From an uncultured Candidatus Poseidoniales archaeon (GTDB lineage: Archaea; Thermoplasmatota; Poseidoniia; Poseidoniales; Poseidoniaceae), in NCBI GenBank assembly GCA_905182725.1, contig CAJJCQ010000010.1:1-52415 (forward strand): DNA of 52,415 nucleotides. Direction: 5' to 3'. Positions within the stretch are counted from its first letter, which is position 1. Each line of letters opens with the position of its first letter. The notes below the pieces were generated by a model. The model had not been told where the DNA came from. It searched no databases and was given only the letters and a program-made list of their open reading frames with translations. A program made the translations under genes and the position numbers. Of this stretch, positions 1 through 7,706 are shown one piece after another.

Positions 1-50
1 AACTCCTTGAGTGAACTTCATAGGTAAGACGCCGTGGCGAGGACTGCAAG

Positions 51-125
51 GGGCGATTGGGTTAGCTTGGCCTATACTCGGGCGTTTGGGACGCTTGGAC
101 CCAGGTTCAAATCCTGGATCGCCCA
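51..125 (+). tRNA. tRNA-Pro (TGG)
   Basis: The sequence folds as a cloverleaf. The 7-bp acceptor stem pairs GGGCGAT with ATCGCCC, the T arm is CCAGG-TTCAAAT-CCTGG, and the anticodon loop TTTGGGA gives anticodon TGG (Pro). The discriminator base is A125, and CCA follows at 126-128, so the 3' CCA may be encoded, although this could be chance. No intron is seen. The 3' end lies only about 18 bases from the stop codon of the convergent parvulin gene. Confidence 0.92.
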
Positions 126-145
126 CCATACTTCGTTAGAGTGGT

Positions 146-475
146 TCACTCTGGTAGTATTATTTCATGTACCCAAAGCAAATGATATCCAAATTGCGTT
201 TTAATATACGACTCAGGGACCGTTTCAGGGACCATTGCCCATACAGCCTCTTCAAATTTCTGAACCATTTGTCCTTCGACAAATTCTCCAAGATCACCTT
301 TCTTTGATGCACTGGAGCAGTTGGAGTATTTCTTTGCCAATTTTTTGAATACCTTCAACGGATTACGAGCTGATTGAATCTGGTCGAGTAATTCACGTAC
401 GTCCGGTTTTGAAGCAACCAAGATATGCCGCACATGGGCTTTTCGTGGTTTACGTCTTTTGTCGAGCCTTCGCAT
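146..475 (-). CDS. Parvulin-type peptidyl-prolyl cis-trans isomerase
   Basis: A 109-residue single-domain parvulin (PpiC/rotamase family), which catalyses cis-trans isomerisation of peptidyl-proline bonds during protein folding. Visible family features are the N-terminal strand with VRHILV, a central helix ending in AKKYSNC, the loop motif KKGDLGEF, and the C-terminal strand FGYHLLWV. A basic N-terminus (RRLDKRRKPRK) precedes the domain. There is no signal peptide or membrane segment, so it is probably cytoplasmic, like other archaeal mini-parvulins. ATG 475 is preceded by AGGAG about nine bases upstream. The start lies inside the 3' end of the upstream glycosyltransferase gene (26-base overlap), which suggests translational coupling. 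Confidence 0.9.
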   Translation of the reverse strand: MRRLDKRRKPRKAHVRHILVASKPDVRELLDQIQSARNPLKVFKKLAKKYSNCSSASKKGDLGEFVEGQMVQKFEEAVWAMVPETVPESYIKTQFGYHLLWVHEIILPE

Positions 476-1406
476 TTATTCTCAACTCCTGTACTGTACG
501 AGTGGCTCCCTTATCAAAAACATGTGCTATTGACCAAGCAACGATGGTGATGAACAACGGTGCAACGCCTCGCCCAACTAATTCTCGTTCAAGGTCAGTA
601 CTGATTGATGGCAGCAGAGCAATCCAACCAATCACATATGCGACAGCAGCAAAAATAGTGTGGGGTGTAATCCTGCTACTCAACAGCCATGATATGTTTC
701 GATGGTGGTGTCGGTACGCCATCATTAAGCCGACTTTCGCGAAAAAAGACAAACGACGAATACCTGACTTTTCATTACCGTAAATTGATTCAACTGGAAC
801 ATGAGCAATTCTGTAACCAAGTGTTGAAAGACGGATGAGCCAAAAGTTAGGATATCCATATCCTTTCCAAGAATCCTTCCAATTCCATTCACGCAAAATA
901 TCACTGCGAGTTGCGGTATAGCCGCATTGAGGGTCGGGTGTTGTTTGCCCCGATGCAAGTCCAGTGAAGATGGATAGAATTTGGCTTGCTCGGCGACGTA
1001 TGTTGGGCATAGAATCAATTCCATTGGGGTGAGCAAAACGGTTCCCTTTGGAATGATCAGCTGTATTTCTGATAACAGGCCTAAGGAGCGCTTCCATGTC
1101 ATCCGGATTCATTTGCCCATCACCAGCCATGACGACGCTGATGAACAACTGGTCATGCCAATGCTGAAGCAGGTATTGATGGCCAGCATCAATTGCCGCA
1201 CCTACACCTTCACCGTTCAAGTTGATGAAATGCACCTTCTCGGAAGGGGTCATAGCCTCAAGAATAGATTGAGTTTCATCTGTCGACCCATCATTGATGA
1301 CGATAGCCAAGTCGACAAAATCGGGAAGCGTCTCGACCACTTGTTGAATGAAGTGTTCTTCATTTCTTGCAGGGATGACAACTCCAATGCGGTATTCACC
1401 CTTCAC
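450..1406 (-). CDS. Family 2 glycosyltransferase with C-terminal membrane segments (dolichol-phosphate-mannose synthase-like)
   Basis: A 318-residue GT-A fold protein of the DPM1-like group, which typically transfers a sugar from a nucleotide donor to a polyprenyl phosphate at the membrane. It has the N-terminal strand VVIPARNEE, then the nucleotide-binding NDGSTDET, then the metal-binding region AGDGQMNPDD, and near the C-terminus two hydrophobic stretches (about residues 245-265 and 275-295). The start is GTG 1406. Only a weak GGA lies upstream, so the message may be leaderless. The substrate cannot be read from the sequence. It sits opposite another GT2-like gene starting at 1526. Confidence 0.85.
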   Translation of the reverse strand: MKGEYRIGVVIPARNEEHFIQQVVETLPDFVDLAIVINDGSTDETQSILEAMTPSEKVHFINLNGEGVGAAIDAGHQYLLQHWHDQLFISVVMAGDGQMNPDDMEALLRPVIRNTADHSKGNRFAHPNGIDSMPNIRRRASQILSIFTGLASGQTTPDPQCGYTATRSDILREWNWKDSWKGYGYPNFWLIRLSTLGYRIAHVPVESIYGNEKSGIRRLSFFAKVGLMMAYRHHHRNISWLLSSRITPHTIFAAVAYVIGWIALLPSISTDLERELVGRGVAPLFITIVAWSIAHVFDKGATRTVQELRINAKARQKT

Positions 1407-1525
1407 ATGTTTTCCATTTTGTCATAGACCATGAACATGTGGCTTCATTCCGTTGAATTCGAAATTGAACTGTTCACGATAAAATGGACGAGGGTTTGAT
1501 ATGAAGCAGACCACGGACAAGACAT

Positions 1526-2365
1526 GTGGCTCGTCAATCGTTGCGCATTATTTTGATGGCTCGCGACATTGAGTTGAGGCTTGTCTCTCTGGTTGTTCGA
1601 GCTCGAGAAGGTGCCGATGAAGTGATTTTGATGGACCTTGGTTCAAACGATTCAACGGTCGAATACGCTCATGAGATTGGTTGCGAAGTTCTCCATTTTA
1701 ACAACGAAGTGAACCTTCAAAACATCGCCTCTTTCCTTTTGGATTCGAATCTTGAACCCATTGACTCAACTTTGGTTCTTTCAATTACGGACCAATGGAA
1801 GTTACGCGACCTGCCACTTTCTATAAACCGGGCACGTGAGGGATGGGATGTTCATTTTTCACACCGTGTTGAACAGACACAACCAGATTCTATCGAAGAC
1901 CTTATTCTCGGCTCTGCAACCCTTCAGCACGTTGTGCTTACCAATGAAGGAATGGAGGCACTTGCCTATTTGGGACCCTTGGCACGAACAGCAGATTTGG
2001 ATGAAAAACTACGGGTCCGTATTGTTGAAGCACGTATGGAGGTCGGGATCCCTCAACGTGAATCACTTGCTACAGCTTCTCGTTTTGCTCAACTGTTCTA
2101 CTGGATGCTTGAAACAAAACATCCTCTTCTTTTGTTTGGAATCCCTGGAAGTGTCCTGTTTATTCTCGGATACAAATTATCGGGCAATGTCGTTGGGGCA
2201 TTGGAAGAATTGAATTCGACATCAATTGGGGTAACTTTGGCTACTATTGCTATGACCCTCGTTGGATTATTTGGAATCATGGTTGCTCTCATTCTCTATA
2301 TTATGGGGAAACAAGTGGAGCAAATACAATCACAATATGATTGGCCATCCCGTAAGTCACAGTGA
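1526..2365 (+). CDS. Degenerate GT2-like membrane protein
   Basis: A 279-residue protein whose first half resembles a short family 2 glycosyltransferase fold (VILMDLGSNDSTVEYA recalls the VDDGSTDGT strand-loop). The second half has two strong membrane segments (about residues 198-218 and 232-262) separated by a short loop. The second half resembles the tail of the glycosyltransferase at 16900-17835: both have a run like PLLxxGIPG at the first membrane segment. I see no clear DxD metal-binding motif, so it may be a non-catalytic or diverged member. The start is GTG 1526, and an ATG overlaps it in another frame. It runs divergently from the glycosyltransferase at 450-1406. Confidence 0.6.
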   Translation: MARQSLRIILMARDIELRLVSLVVRAREGADEVILMDLGSNDSTVEYAHEIGCEVLHFNNEVNLQNIASFLLDSNLEPIDSTLVLSITDQWKLRDLPLSINRAREGWDVHFSHRVEQTQPDSIEDLILGSATLQHVVLTNEGMEALAYLGPLARTADLDEKLRVRIVEARMEVGIPQRESLATASRFAQLFYWMLETKHPLLLFGIPGSVLFILGYKLSGNVVGALEELNSTSIGVTLATIAMTLVGLFGIMVALILYIMGKQVEQIQSQYDWPSRKSQ

Positions 2366-2397
2366 GTGGATGAATTCTTGAATGGAGATTGAAAGAG

Positions 2398-3186
2398 ATG
2401 TTACAGAAAAATATTGAACGGCTCGTTTGCTTAGATATGGACCGAGTATTGGTTGATCATCTCTCGACCTGGCAGTTTGTCTATGATAATTTAGGTATTT
2501 CAAATGATGAATCATTCGAATTGTACAACCAAGGTTTACTCGATGAATGGGACTGGATTAAACTGGATATCGCCCTCATCAAAGAAAGTCGGTCTTCTGA
2601 ACTTCCACCTGTTTCAGATTCGGATTTACGTGGCTGTATGGAAGGAATGCCGATGATGAAAAACTGGAAACAATTTATACAAGGATTACTCGATAAAGGC
2701 TATCATGTGGCCATTGTAAGTGGTGGCTTACAACAAACAGCACGTGATGTTGCAGCACAATTTCCAAGTGACAAACCTTGGGCTCGACGTTGGGGCGGAA
2801 TTGATCGTTTTACAGCACAACGCTTTGCGAATGGTAACGACACCAGATTCCATGTGTTCACCAATGGTTGGCTTTTGGGTAAAAAAATGCCCAATGGTGA
2901 ATACGAGTTGGATGATTTTGGTCGCTATCAGGTTCAAATGGACGGGAAAGGTTCAGTGGTTCAAATGCTTCAACGTCGTTTAGGCGTAACTAAAGAAAAT
3001 ACAGCATCTGTTGGAGATTCGGCAGGCGACATAGCAATGTTCCAAGAATCGGGATACCCGATCTGTTTCAATCCGTGGGATGACCGTCCTAAAAAGCATG
3101 CAGCGATTGTTATCGAAGAAAAAGACTTACTCCCTGTTGGCGAACTCATCGATGCCTATTTCTCATCGGTTTCATCGTCATCTTGA
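2398..3186 (+). CDS. HAD-superfamily phosphatase, SerB-like
   Basis: A 262-residue haloacid dehalogenase phosphatase. Motif I is LDMDRVLVD near residues 12-20, with nucleophile Asp13 and acid Asp15. Motif II is the Ser of IVSGG, and motif IV is VGDSAGDIAMF. The arrangement and the helical cap after motif I resemble phosphoserine phosphatases, but the substrate is not fixed by sequence, and other small phosphate monoesters are possible. TTG 2389 is also in frame, but ATG 2398 has GGAG about ten bases upstream and is preferred. It starts 32 bases after the preceding GT2-like gene and may share its transcript. Confidence 0.8.
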   Translation: MLQKNIERLVCLDMDRVLVDHLSTWQFVYDNLGISNDESFELYNQGLLDEWDWIKLDIALIKESRSSELPPVSDSDLRGCMEGMPMMKNWKQFIQGLLDKGYHVAIVSGGLQQTARDVAAQFPSDKPWARRWGGIDRFTAQRFANGNDTRFHVFTNGWLLGKKMPNGEYELDDFGRYQVQMDGKGSVVQMLQRRLGVTKENTASVGDSAGDIAMFQESGYPICFNPWDDRPKKHAAIVIEEKDLLPVGELIDAYFSSVSSSS

Positions 3187-3211
3187 TGAACAATCACCCG
3201 TATGGCACATC

Positions 3212-3319
3212 ATGTTCGGATACGATATGGTAAGTTCTCTTTGTCCTCACTGCGGTTTTTTACTCGGAGAATTCATTCCAGGAATTCCGTGTCCGAATTG
3301 TGGCGAAACAATGCTTTAA
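3212..3319 (+). CDS. Mini zinc-ribbon protein
   Basis: A very short open frame of 35 residues with two CPxC knuckles (CPHC and CPNC) about 15 residues apart, the pattern of a rubredoxin-like zinc ribbon. Such stand-alone mini zinc ribbons are common in archaea and may bind nucleic acid or protein partners. The role of this one is unknown. ATG 3212 and ATG 3227 are both possible and neither has a good ribosome-binding site. The frame stays open upstream into the HAD gene, but those codons are only the shadow of that gene. The stop codon overlaps the stop of the convergent dehydrogenase gene. Confidence 0.5.
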   Translation: MFGYDMVSSLCPHCGFLLGEFIPGIPCPNCGETML

Positions 3320-4359
3320 TCTTCGCTAAATGAAACGCCATGTTGTTTCATCATCTCGATGATTGCATCAATGGCTTGTCCGTGAAGTGCTTCAGGTGGA
3401 TGAATTCCCGGCGCTAATCCGCAACCTTTCAGTGGGCCATGTTCAAGGAATTGTAGAGCACATGCAACAGTGACTAATCCAGTTGTTCGTGCCATCGAGC
3501 CGTCACCATTCATTCCTGAATCTTGAACGACCCACCGCTTTCGCTGACTCTTTGATTCAGCGATTACTTCGAGCCATGTGAATTCATCTCGGGCAGGGTC
3601 AAACTTCCAGGCGTCAAGAAGCGTCTGTTCATCCAACGATTCAGATTCTTGAAGCCATTTGTCAATGTGGCCAGGCCATCGGACCGTAAATTCCTTCATG
3701 TTGGTTGCTTGAATGGTTGTGAGAACACTACGTAATCCATCGGTTAGGAATGCTTCCATTACTCCATAGCCCTCGACCTCAATCATATGACGCTCAGTGA
3801 TTGCAGGAACTTCACAAATTTCATTTGCTACCTTTATTCGAGCAGGACGAGTATATTCCTCAATGACGTCAGAAGGTGAGAAGGGTGCCATATAGGACCA
3901 TTCAGAATCTGGTTGGGTTGGATTTCCCCCGACTTTGATGGTGATGTTTTCCAAATCTCCAAGTAGCTCTGAAGCCTTTTTTGCTAGCATGTTTGACATG
4001 CCTGGAGCAATACCAACATCCCACAGGAGCACCGCGTTGTTCTTGACTGCTAACGATTGATACTGGTGTGGGTCTTCTGCAGTAAAGGCAAGGTCGACCA
4101 CTTGGTGTCCGGCTTCCAGAAGTAACGGTCGGACGCCATTACCAATTCTTCCGGGCAGCATGTTGATGACTACCGATTGAGGTGGTAAATCCGCAATGTG
4201 TTGGAAGACATCACCTTGGCGTGCATCAACGTTCGGTTGATTCGCCAAGTGTTCAGGGATCTTCAAATCAAGAACAGTGACTTGATGGCCGTACTCAAGC
4301 AAACGCTCAATGACAAATTGACCAATCAATCCACACCCGAGAGCGATTGCAACAGCCAT
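3316..4359 (-). CDS. Saccharopine dehydrogenase-like / lysine dehydrogenase-family oxidoreductase
   Basis: A 347-residue NAD(P)-dependent enzyme. The N-terminal Rossmann fold starts with ALGCGLIGQFV and ends its second strand in VTVLDL, where the acidic residue suggests an NAD preference. The C-terminal half has the saccharopine-dehydrogenase layout with the conserved-looking stretch WDVGIAPGMSN and an Arg-Trp-rich end. Family members act in lysine degradation or synthesis or on related amino acids. The exact substrate is not determined. GTG 4368 is in frame, but ATG 4359 has AGGTGA five bases upstream and is chosen. It follows AsnRS on the same strand with about 9 bases between stop and start, so the two are probably co-transcribed. 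Confidence 0.8.
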   Translation of the reverse strand: MAVAIALGCGLIGQFVIERLLEYGHQVTVLDLKIPEHLANQPNVDARQGDVFQHIADLPPQSVVINMLPGRIGNGVRPLLLEAGHQVVDLAFTAEDPHQYQSLAVKNNAVLLWDVGIAPGMSNMLAKKASELLGDLENITIKVGGNPTQPDSEWSYMAPFSPSDVIEEYTRPARIKVANEICEVPAITERHMIEVEGYGVMEAFLTDGLRSVLTTIQATNMKEFTVRWPGHIDKWLQESESLDEQTLLDAWKFDPARDEFTWLEVIAESKSQRKRWVVQDSGMNGDGSMARTTGLVTVACALQFLEHGPLKGCGLAPGIHPPEALHGQAIDAIIEMMKQHGVSFSED

Positions 4360-4368
4360 GAATCTCAC

Positions 4369-5721
4369 CTAAGGTGTTACGCGACGAGAGGTACGTGGGA
4401 ACGGAATGACTTCACGAATGTGAGTCGCTCCAGCTAACCAACTGACCACTCGATCAACACCGAGGCCAAAACCACCGTGAGGCACTCCACCGTATGAACG
4501 GGTGTCAATGTAGAATTGATAGGGCTCTTTGTCAGTTCCTTCTTCTTCGAGTCGAGCTAAGATTTCTGCTTCCGACCAGGTTCGCTCTCCTCCGCCAATG
4601 ATTTCTCCATAGCCTTCTGGTGCCAGTAAGTCATGGCATAGAACATAGTTGTCATCATCGGGGTCAACTCGATGATAGAACGGTTTTGCAATCTTTGGAT
4701 AATGGGTGAGGAAGTGAGGGACATCAAAATCTTGCGTGAGGATTTTTTCCTTTGAATAATCGAGGTCTTGGCCCCATTCAACATCATCGCCCTTTGCTTG
4801 TAGAATTTCTACTGCCTCATCGTATCGCATACGTGGATATGGATTGTCGGCATAGCGAGCAATTAAATCCAAGTCTCGGTCAAGTGAGGTGAGTTCCTTT
4901 TCTTGTTCTTCGAGTAATGTTCGAGCAACATGTCGGACAACGCCTTCACCGTGCGCCATGATCTCATCATTGGTGGCCCAAGCCATTTCCATTTCAGCAT
5001 GCCAGAATTCTGTCAGATGGCGTCGTGTACGTGATTTTTCAGCACGGAACGAAGGTGCAATGGTATAGAGCCGCTCTAATGCGGGCATGGCCGCTTCAGC
5101 ATACAATTGCCACGACTGGGTAAGGTAAGCAGTACGGCCAAAGTAAGGCACTTCGAACAAGGTAGAACCGCCTTCAACAGCACCAGTGACGAAGTTTGGT
5201 GCTTGGTATTCAATGAAGTCTTCATTTCTGAAATAATTGTGAATGGCGCCAAAAGCAGAACTACGAAGTTTGAGCATTGATGTCATTCGACTTGTTCGTA
5301 GGTAGAGGTGTCGGTTGTCAAGAAGGAATTCAGAGCCACCAGGCATGAGTTCACCGTCTTCGTCCGTGGCAGAATCCAACGCTTCTTTGTTAATTGGAAA
5401 CGGACGCTCAGGATTGACTGGTCCGATGATTTCGAATGAGGTGGCAATCAGTTCATGGCCTCCGTCTGCACGCTCATCGGCGTTGACAATACCGTTGATG
5501 ATCACAGAAGTTTCGATGAGTACGTTCTTGACTTCGAGAAACAATTCTTCTCCTATGGCATCCTTTTTGACGACGCATTGAATGGTGCCGGTTGAGTCGC
5601 GTAGAACAATGAAACGCATCTTATTGCTTCCACGTTCGCGCTTTATCCATCCTTTCAGTTCGACCTCTTGGTCGTCGTACTTTCCTGACTGAACATCTCC
5701 AATCCAAATGGTCTTTACCAT
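4369..5721 (-). CDS. asnS: Asparaginyl-tRNA synthetase
   Basis: A 450-residue class IIb aminoacyl-tRNA synthetase that charges tRNA-Asn. An N-terminal OB-fold anticodon-binding domain (about residues 15-105) is followed by the catalytic core with motif 2 (FRAEKSRTRRHLTEF) and motif 3 (GGFGLGVDRVVSWL). The C-terminus HIREVIPFPRTSRR is typical of AsnRS/AspRS. AsnRS is favoured over AspRS by overall layout and by the insertion after the OB fold. A non-discriminating AspRS cannot be fully excluded. AGGTG lies five bases upstream of ATG 5721. It heads an operon with the dehydrogenase downstream. Confidence 0.9.
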   Translation of the reverse strand: MVKTIWIGDVQSGKYDDQEVELKGWIKRERGSNKMRFIVLRDSTGTIQCVVKKDAIGEELFLEVKNVLIETSVIINGIVNADERADGGHELIATSFEIIGPVNPERPFPINKEALDSATDEDGELMPGGSEFLLDNRHLYLRTSRMTSMLKLRSSAFGAIHNYFRNEDFIEYQAPNFVTGAVEGGSTLFEVPYFGRTAYLTQSWQLYAEAAMPALERLYTIAPSFRAEKSRTRRHLTEFWHAEMEMAWATNDEIMAHGEGVVRHVARTLLEEQEKELTSLDRDLDLIARYADNPYPRMRYDEAVEILQAKGDDVEWGQDLDYSKEKILTQDFDVPHFLTHYPKIAKPFYHRVDPDDDNYVLCHDLLAPEGYGEIIGGGERTWSEAEILARLEEEGTDKEPYQFYIDTRSYGGVPHGGFGLGVDRVVSWLAGATHIREVIPFPRTSRRVTP

Positions 5722-5858
5722 GCTCGCACCTGTCTGTGGCTGGCACCCTCTCTAATTCAATGTCACCCCAATGGAGGTTTGGTTTTGCTTGAGAAATCTG
5801 CGTATGTTTGATACTTGGTAGGCAAAGGGTCAAACCCTCTGGACGATGGAAAGGGAGT

Positions 5859-6767
5859 GTGTCACGTATTGCAGTCTATGCCATCGGAGGCAATGCACTT
5901 TCATCTCCGAACCCAGAAAAAGAGGACAAAAGCGCTGAAGTACTTGCTCACGTCATGTCTGATGTCATCGATTTGCTCGAAGCAGGTTGGGGCGTTGTAC
6001 TCACTCACGGCAATGGTCCACAAGTAGGGCACTTGATGGAATTAGACTCGGCTAATACTCAATCGATGGACAGTTGGGTGGCAGCGACTCAAGGAATGAT
6101 TGGGCATGCACTTTCATTAAATCTCGATTCGATTCTTCATCGCCGAAAACGACCTGAGCGTACTGCTTGTGTGATTACGCGAGTCCTAGTGAACGGTGAT
6201 GATGAAGGATTTAAACATCCAACAAAGCCTGTTGGGCCAATCCTTTCTCCTACAATCGTGATGTCTGCAGATTGGGATATCGCAGAAACCATTCAAGGCC
6301 CTCGAAGAGTTGTAGCTAGTCCTCTTCCAATGAAAGTCATTGATTTACCTGTGATTCAAAAATTAGTAGAATTGCATGCAGTTGTTCTTTGTGGAGGTGG
6401 AGGGGGAATTCCAATCGTTGCGAAAGGTGACCATTTCATTGGCATCCCTGCAGTCATCGATAAAGATCGATTGTCGGCACTGCTCGCTATCCAACTGGAA
6501 GCAGATGCACTGATTATCTCGACCGCTATTGATGCCGTTCGTACCGATTTCGGTGGTGCGAATGAAAAAATCCATCATCGTTTGTCTTTGGATGAGTGTG
6601 AACGTTTTATGGAACAAGGAGAATTTCCAGCCGGTTCCATGGCGCCTAAAATCGGTAGCCTGATGGAAGCCGCCTTACATCGGCCAGGGTTGAGTGCGAT
6701 TCTATGCCAGCCTGGTGATGCACTTCTCGCCTTGCGAGGAGAAGCAGGTACCACAATAGTCGTGTGA
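5859..6767 (+). CDS. arcC: Carbamate kinase
   Basis: A 302-residue amino acid kinase-fold enzyme that interconverts carbamoyl phosphate plus ADP with carbamate plus ATP. Diagnostic motifs run in order: AIGGNALSSP at the N-terminus, LTHGNGPQVG, GGGGGIPIV, VIDKDRLSALLA and GSMAPKIGS. The length matches the family (about 300-315). The open frame extends to TTG 5808, but homology-like sequence begins at GTG 5859. The ribosome-binding site is unclear, since GGGAG lies too close. An ornithine carbamoyltransferase gene lies about 43 kb away in the window, so a catabolic ornithine/carbamoyl-phosphate route is possible. No arginine deiminase is seen here. It is followed closely by the nickel SOD gene. 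Confidence 0.9.
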   Translation: MSRIAVYAIGGNALSSPNPEKEDKSAEVLAHVMSDVIDLLEAGWGVVLTHGNGPQVGHLMELDSANTQSMDSWVAATQGMIGHALSLNLDSILHRRKRPERTACVITRVLVNGDDEGFKHPTKPVGPILSPTIVMSADWDIAETIQGPRRVVASPLPMKVIDLPVIQKLVELHAVVLCGGGGGIPIVAKGDHFIGIPAVIDKDRLSALLAIQLEADALIISTAIDAVRTDFGGANEKIHHRLSLDECERFMEQGEFPAGSMAPKIGSLMEAALHRPGLSAILCQPGDALLALRGEAGTTIVV

Positions 6768-6789
6768 TGTTCACCAAGCACATGTTGAT

Positions 6790-7266
6790 ATGCTTGTTCT
6801 CAATCCCAACGGTATGGAAGACACACCATATACACTGATTGAAGCCTCAGCCCACTGCGATGGACCTTGTGGAGTCTACGACCCAGCAAGCGCCCGTGTT
6901 GCAGGTGAAGCAGTGCAATCGATGACCAAGAAAATGCTCGCTCTCGAATACCCTCAAGTCTTCAGTTCACAATCGATGGCCACGTACATGAATACCATGA
7001 GCCGTTATGCTGCTATCAAGGAAGAAGAAGCACAAAAGTGCAAGAAAGAATTATTGGTTCTTTGGACTGATTTCTTCAAACCTATCCACCTTGATGCTCA
7101 TCCTGAACTTCATGACACCTTCTGGAATGCTGCTAAGTTGTGCAGTGCTTGTAAGGTCGAAGTTTCCGCTCAACACGCTCAAGAACTCATGGACGCAATC
7201 GAAGCAATTCACAATATGTTCTGGTCCATCAAGGGCCGTGAAGTTCCTTGGATCCGAGCCAGTTGA
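6790..7266 (+). CDS. sodN: Nickel superoxide dismutase precursor
   Basis: A 158-residue Ni-SOD. The nickel hook HCDGPCGVYDP begins at residue 22. After removal of the first 21 residues, His1, Cys2 and Cys6 would bind nickel, as in known Ni-SODs. The mature part would be about 137 residues and mostly helical, including the ASARVAGEAVQSMTKK stretch. The hook and following helix resemble the cyanobacterial type (HCDGPCGVYDPASARV), which hints at lateral exchange among marine microbes; this is inference. The enzyme dismutates superoxide without iron, an advantage in iron-poor surface water. The maturation protease gene follows 9 bases later. No strong ribosome-binding site precedes ATG 6790. Confidence 0.95.
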   Translation: MLVLNPNGMEDTPYTLIEASAHCDGPCGVYDPASARVAGEAVQSMTKKMLALEYPQVFSSQSMATYMNTMSRYAAIKEEEAQKCKKELLVLWTDFFKPIHLDAHPELHDTFWNAAKLCSACKVEVSAQHAQELMDAIEAIHNMFWSIKGREVPWIRAS

Positions 7267-7275
7267 GGTTCAACC

Positions 7276-7581
7276 ATGACAACAGTCCGAGTTCGAATTT
7301 CGGGCGATAGTATGTGGCCTACGTATCCAGATGGCACTGAGTTCGATTTGCTTTCAGGAGATTCAATTCAACCAGCGGTTGGTGATGTTGTTCTTGCGAG
7401 CCATCCGTTTCATTCAAATCTACAGATTGTAAAGAGAATTCAATCGATTGATGACGGCTTGGTTTTCTTGGTCGGAGACAATCCTGACCCCACAGCCAGT
7501 GAAGATTCTCATAATTTTGGAAGCGTATCCCTCGATGCGATTCAAGGTGTATGTGTTCCAAGAGAAGAACACGATGATTGA
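7276..7581 (+). CDS. sodX: Nickel-type superoxide dismutase maturation protease (S26 family)
   Basis: A 101-residue soluble relative of type I signal peptidase. The Ser nucleophile is in SGDSMWPT (Ser12), the likely general base is Lys53 in the QIVKRI stretch, and the GDNPDPTASEDSHNFG box matches the GDN-x-SxDS region of S26 peptidases. There is no membrane segment, as expected for SodX, which removes the Ni-SOD propeptide to expose the nickel-binding N-terminal His. Its position directly after sodN supports this role strongly. The start at ATG 7276 is preceded by GAGGT. A 5-bp inverted repeat (7262-7274) surrounds that site and includes the sodN stop codon. Confidence 0.93.
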   Translation: MTTVRVRISGDSMWPTYPDGTEFDLLSGDSIQPAVGDVVLASHPFHSNLQIVKRIQSIDDGLVFLVGDNPDPTASEDSHNFGSVSLDAIQGVCVPREEHDD

Positions 7582-7585
7582 GTAG

Positions 7586-7659
7586 CGGGCCTGACGGGGT
7601 TCGAACCCGCGACCGATGGATTAAGAGTCCATCGCTCTACCTGACTAAGCTACAGGCCC
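7586..7659 (-). tRNA. tRNA-Lys (CTT)
   Basis: On the minus strand the acceptor stem pairs GGGCCTG with CAGGCCC. The anticodon arm is ATGGA-CTCTTAA-TCCAT with anticodon CTT, and the T arm is GCGGG-TTCGAAC-CCCGT with one wobble pair. The discriminator is G and CCA is not encoded. No intron is visible. It lies 4 bases beyond the end of sodX, on the opposite strand. Confidence 0.95.
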
Positions 7660-7706
7660 ATCCAACGGTCTTAACCACCCGTATTTAACAATTGAGAGAT
7701 TGAACT

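Noticed and set aside
4366-4376. CACCT-A-AGGTG palindrome including the ribosome-binding site of the dehydrogenase gene
   Set aside because: Only 4-5 bp and built from the AGGTG motif itself; likely coincidence.
7262-7274. 5-bp hairpin at the sodX start, and similar ones at 38695-38708 (tusA) and 49680-49693 (argF)
   Set aside because: Stems of 5 bp near a start are expected about twice by chance over some 45 genes by my rough estimate, so three are not convincing evidence of control.
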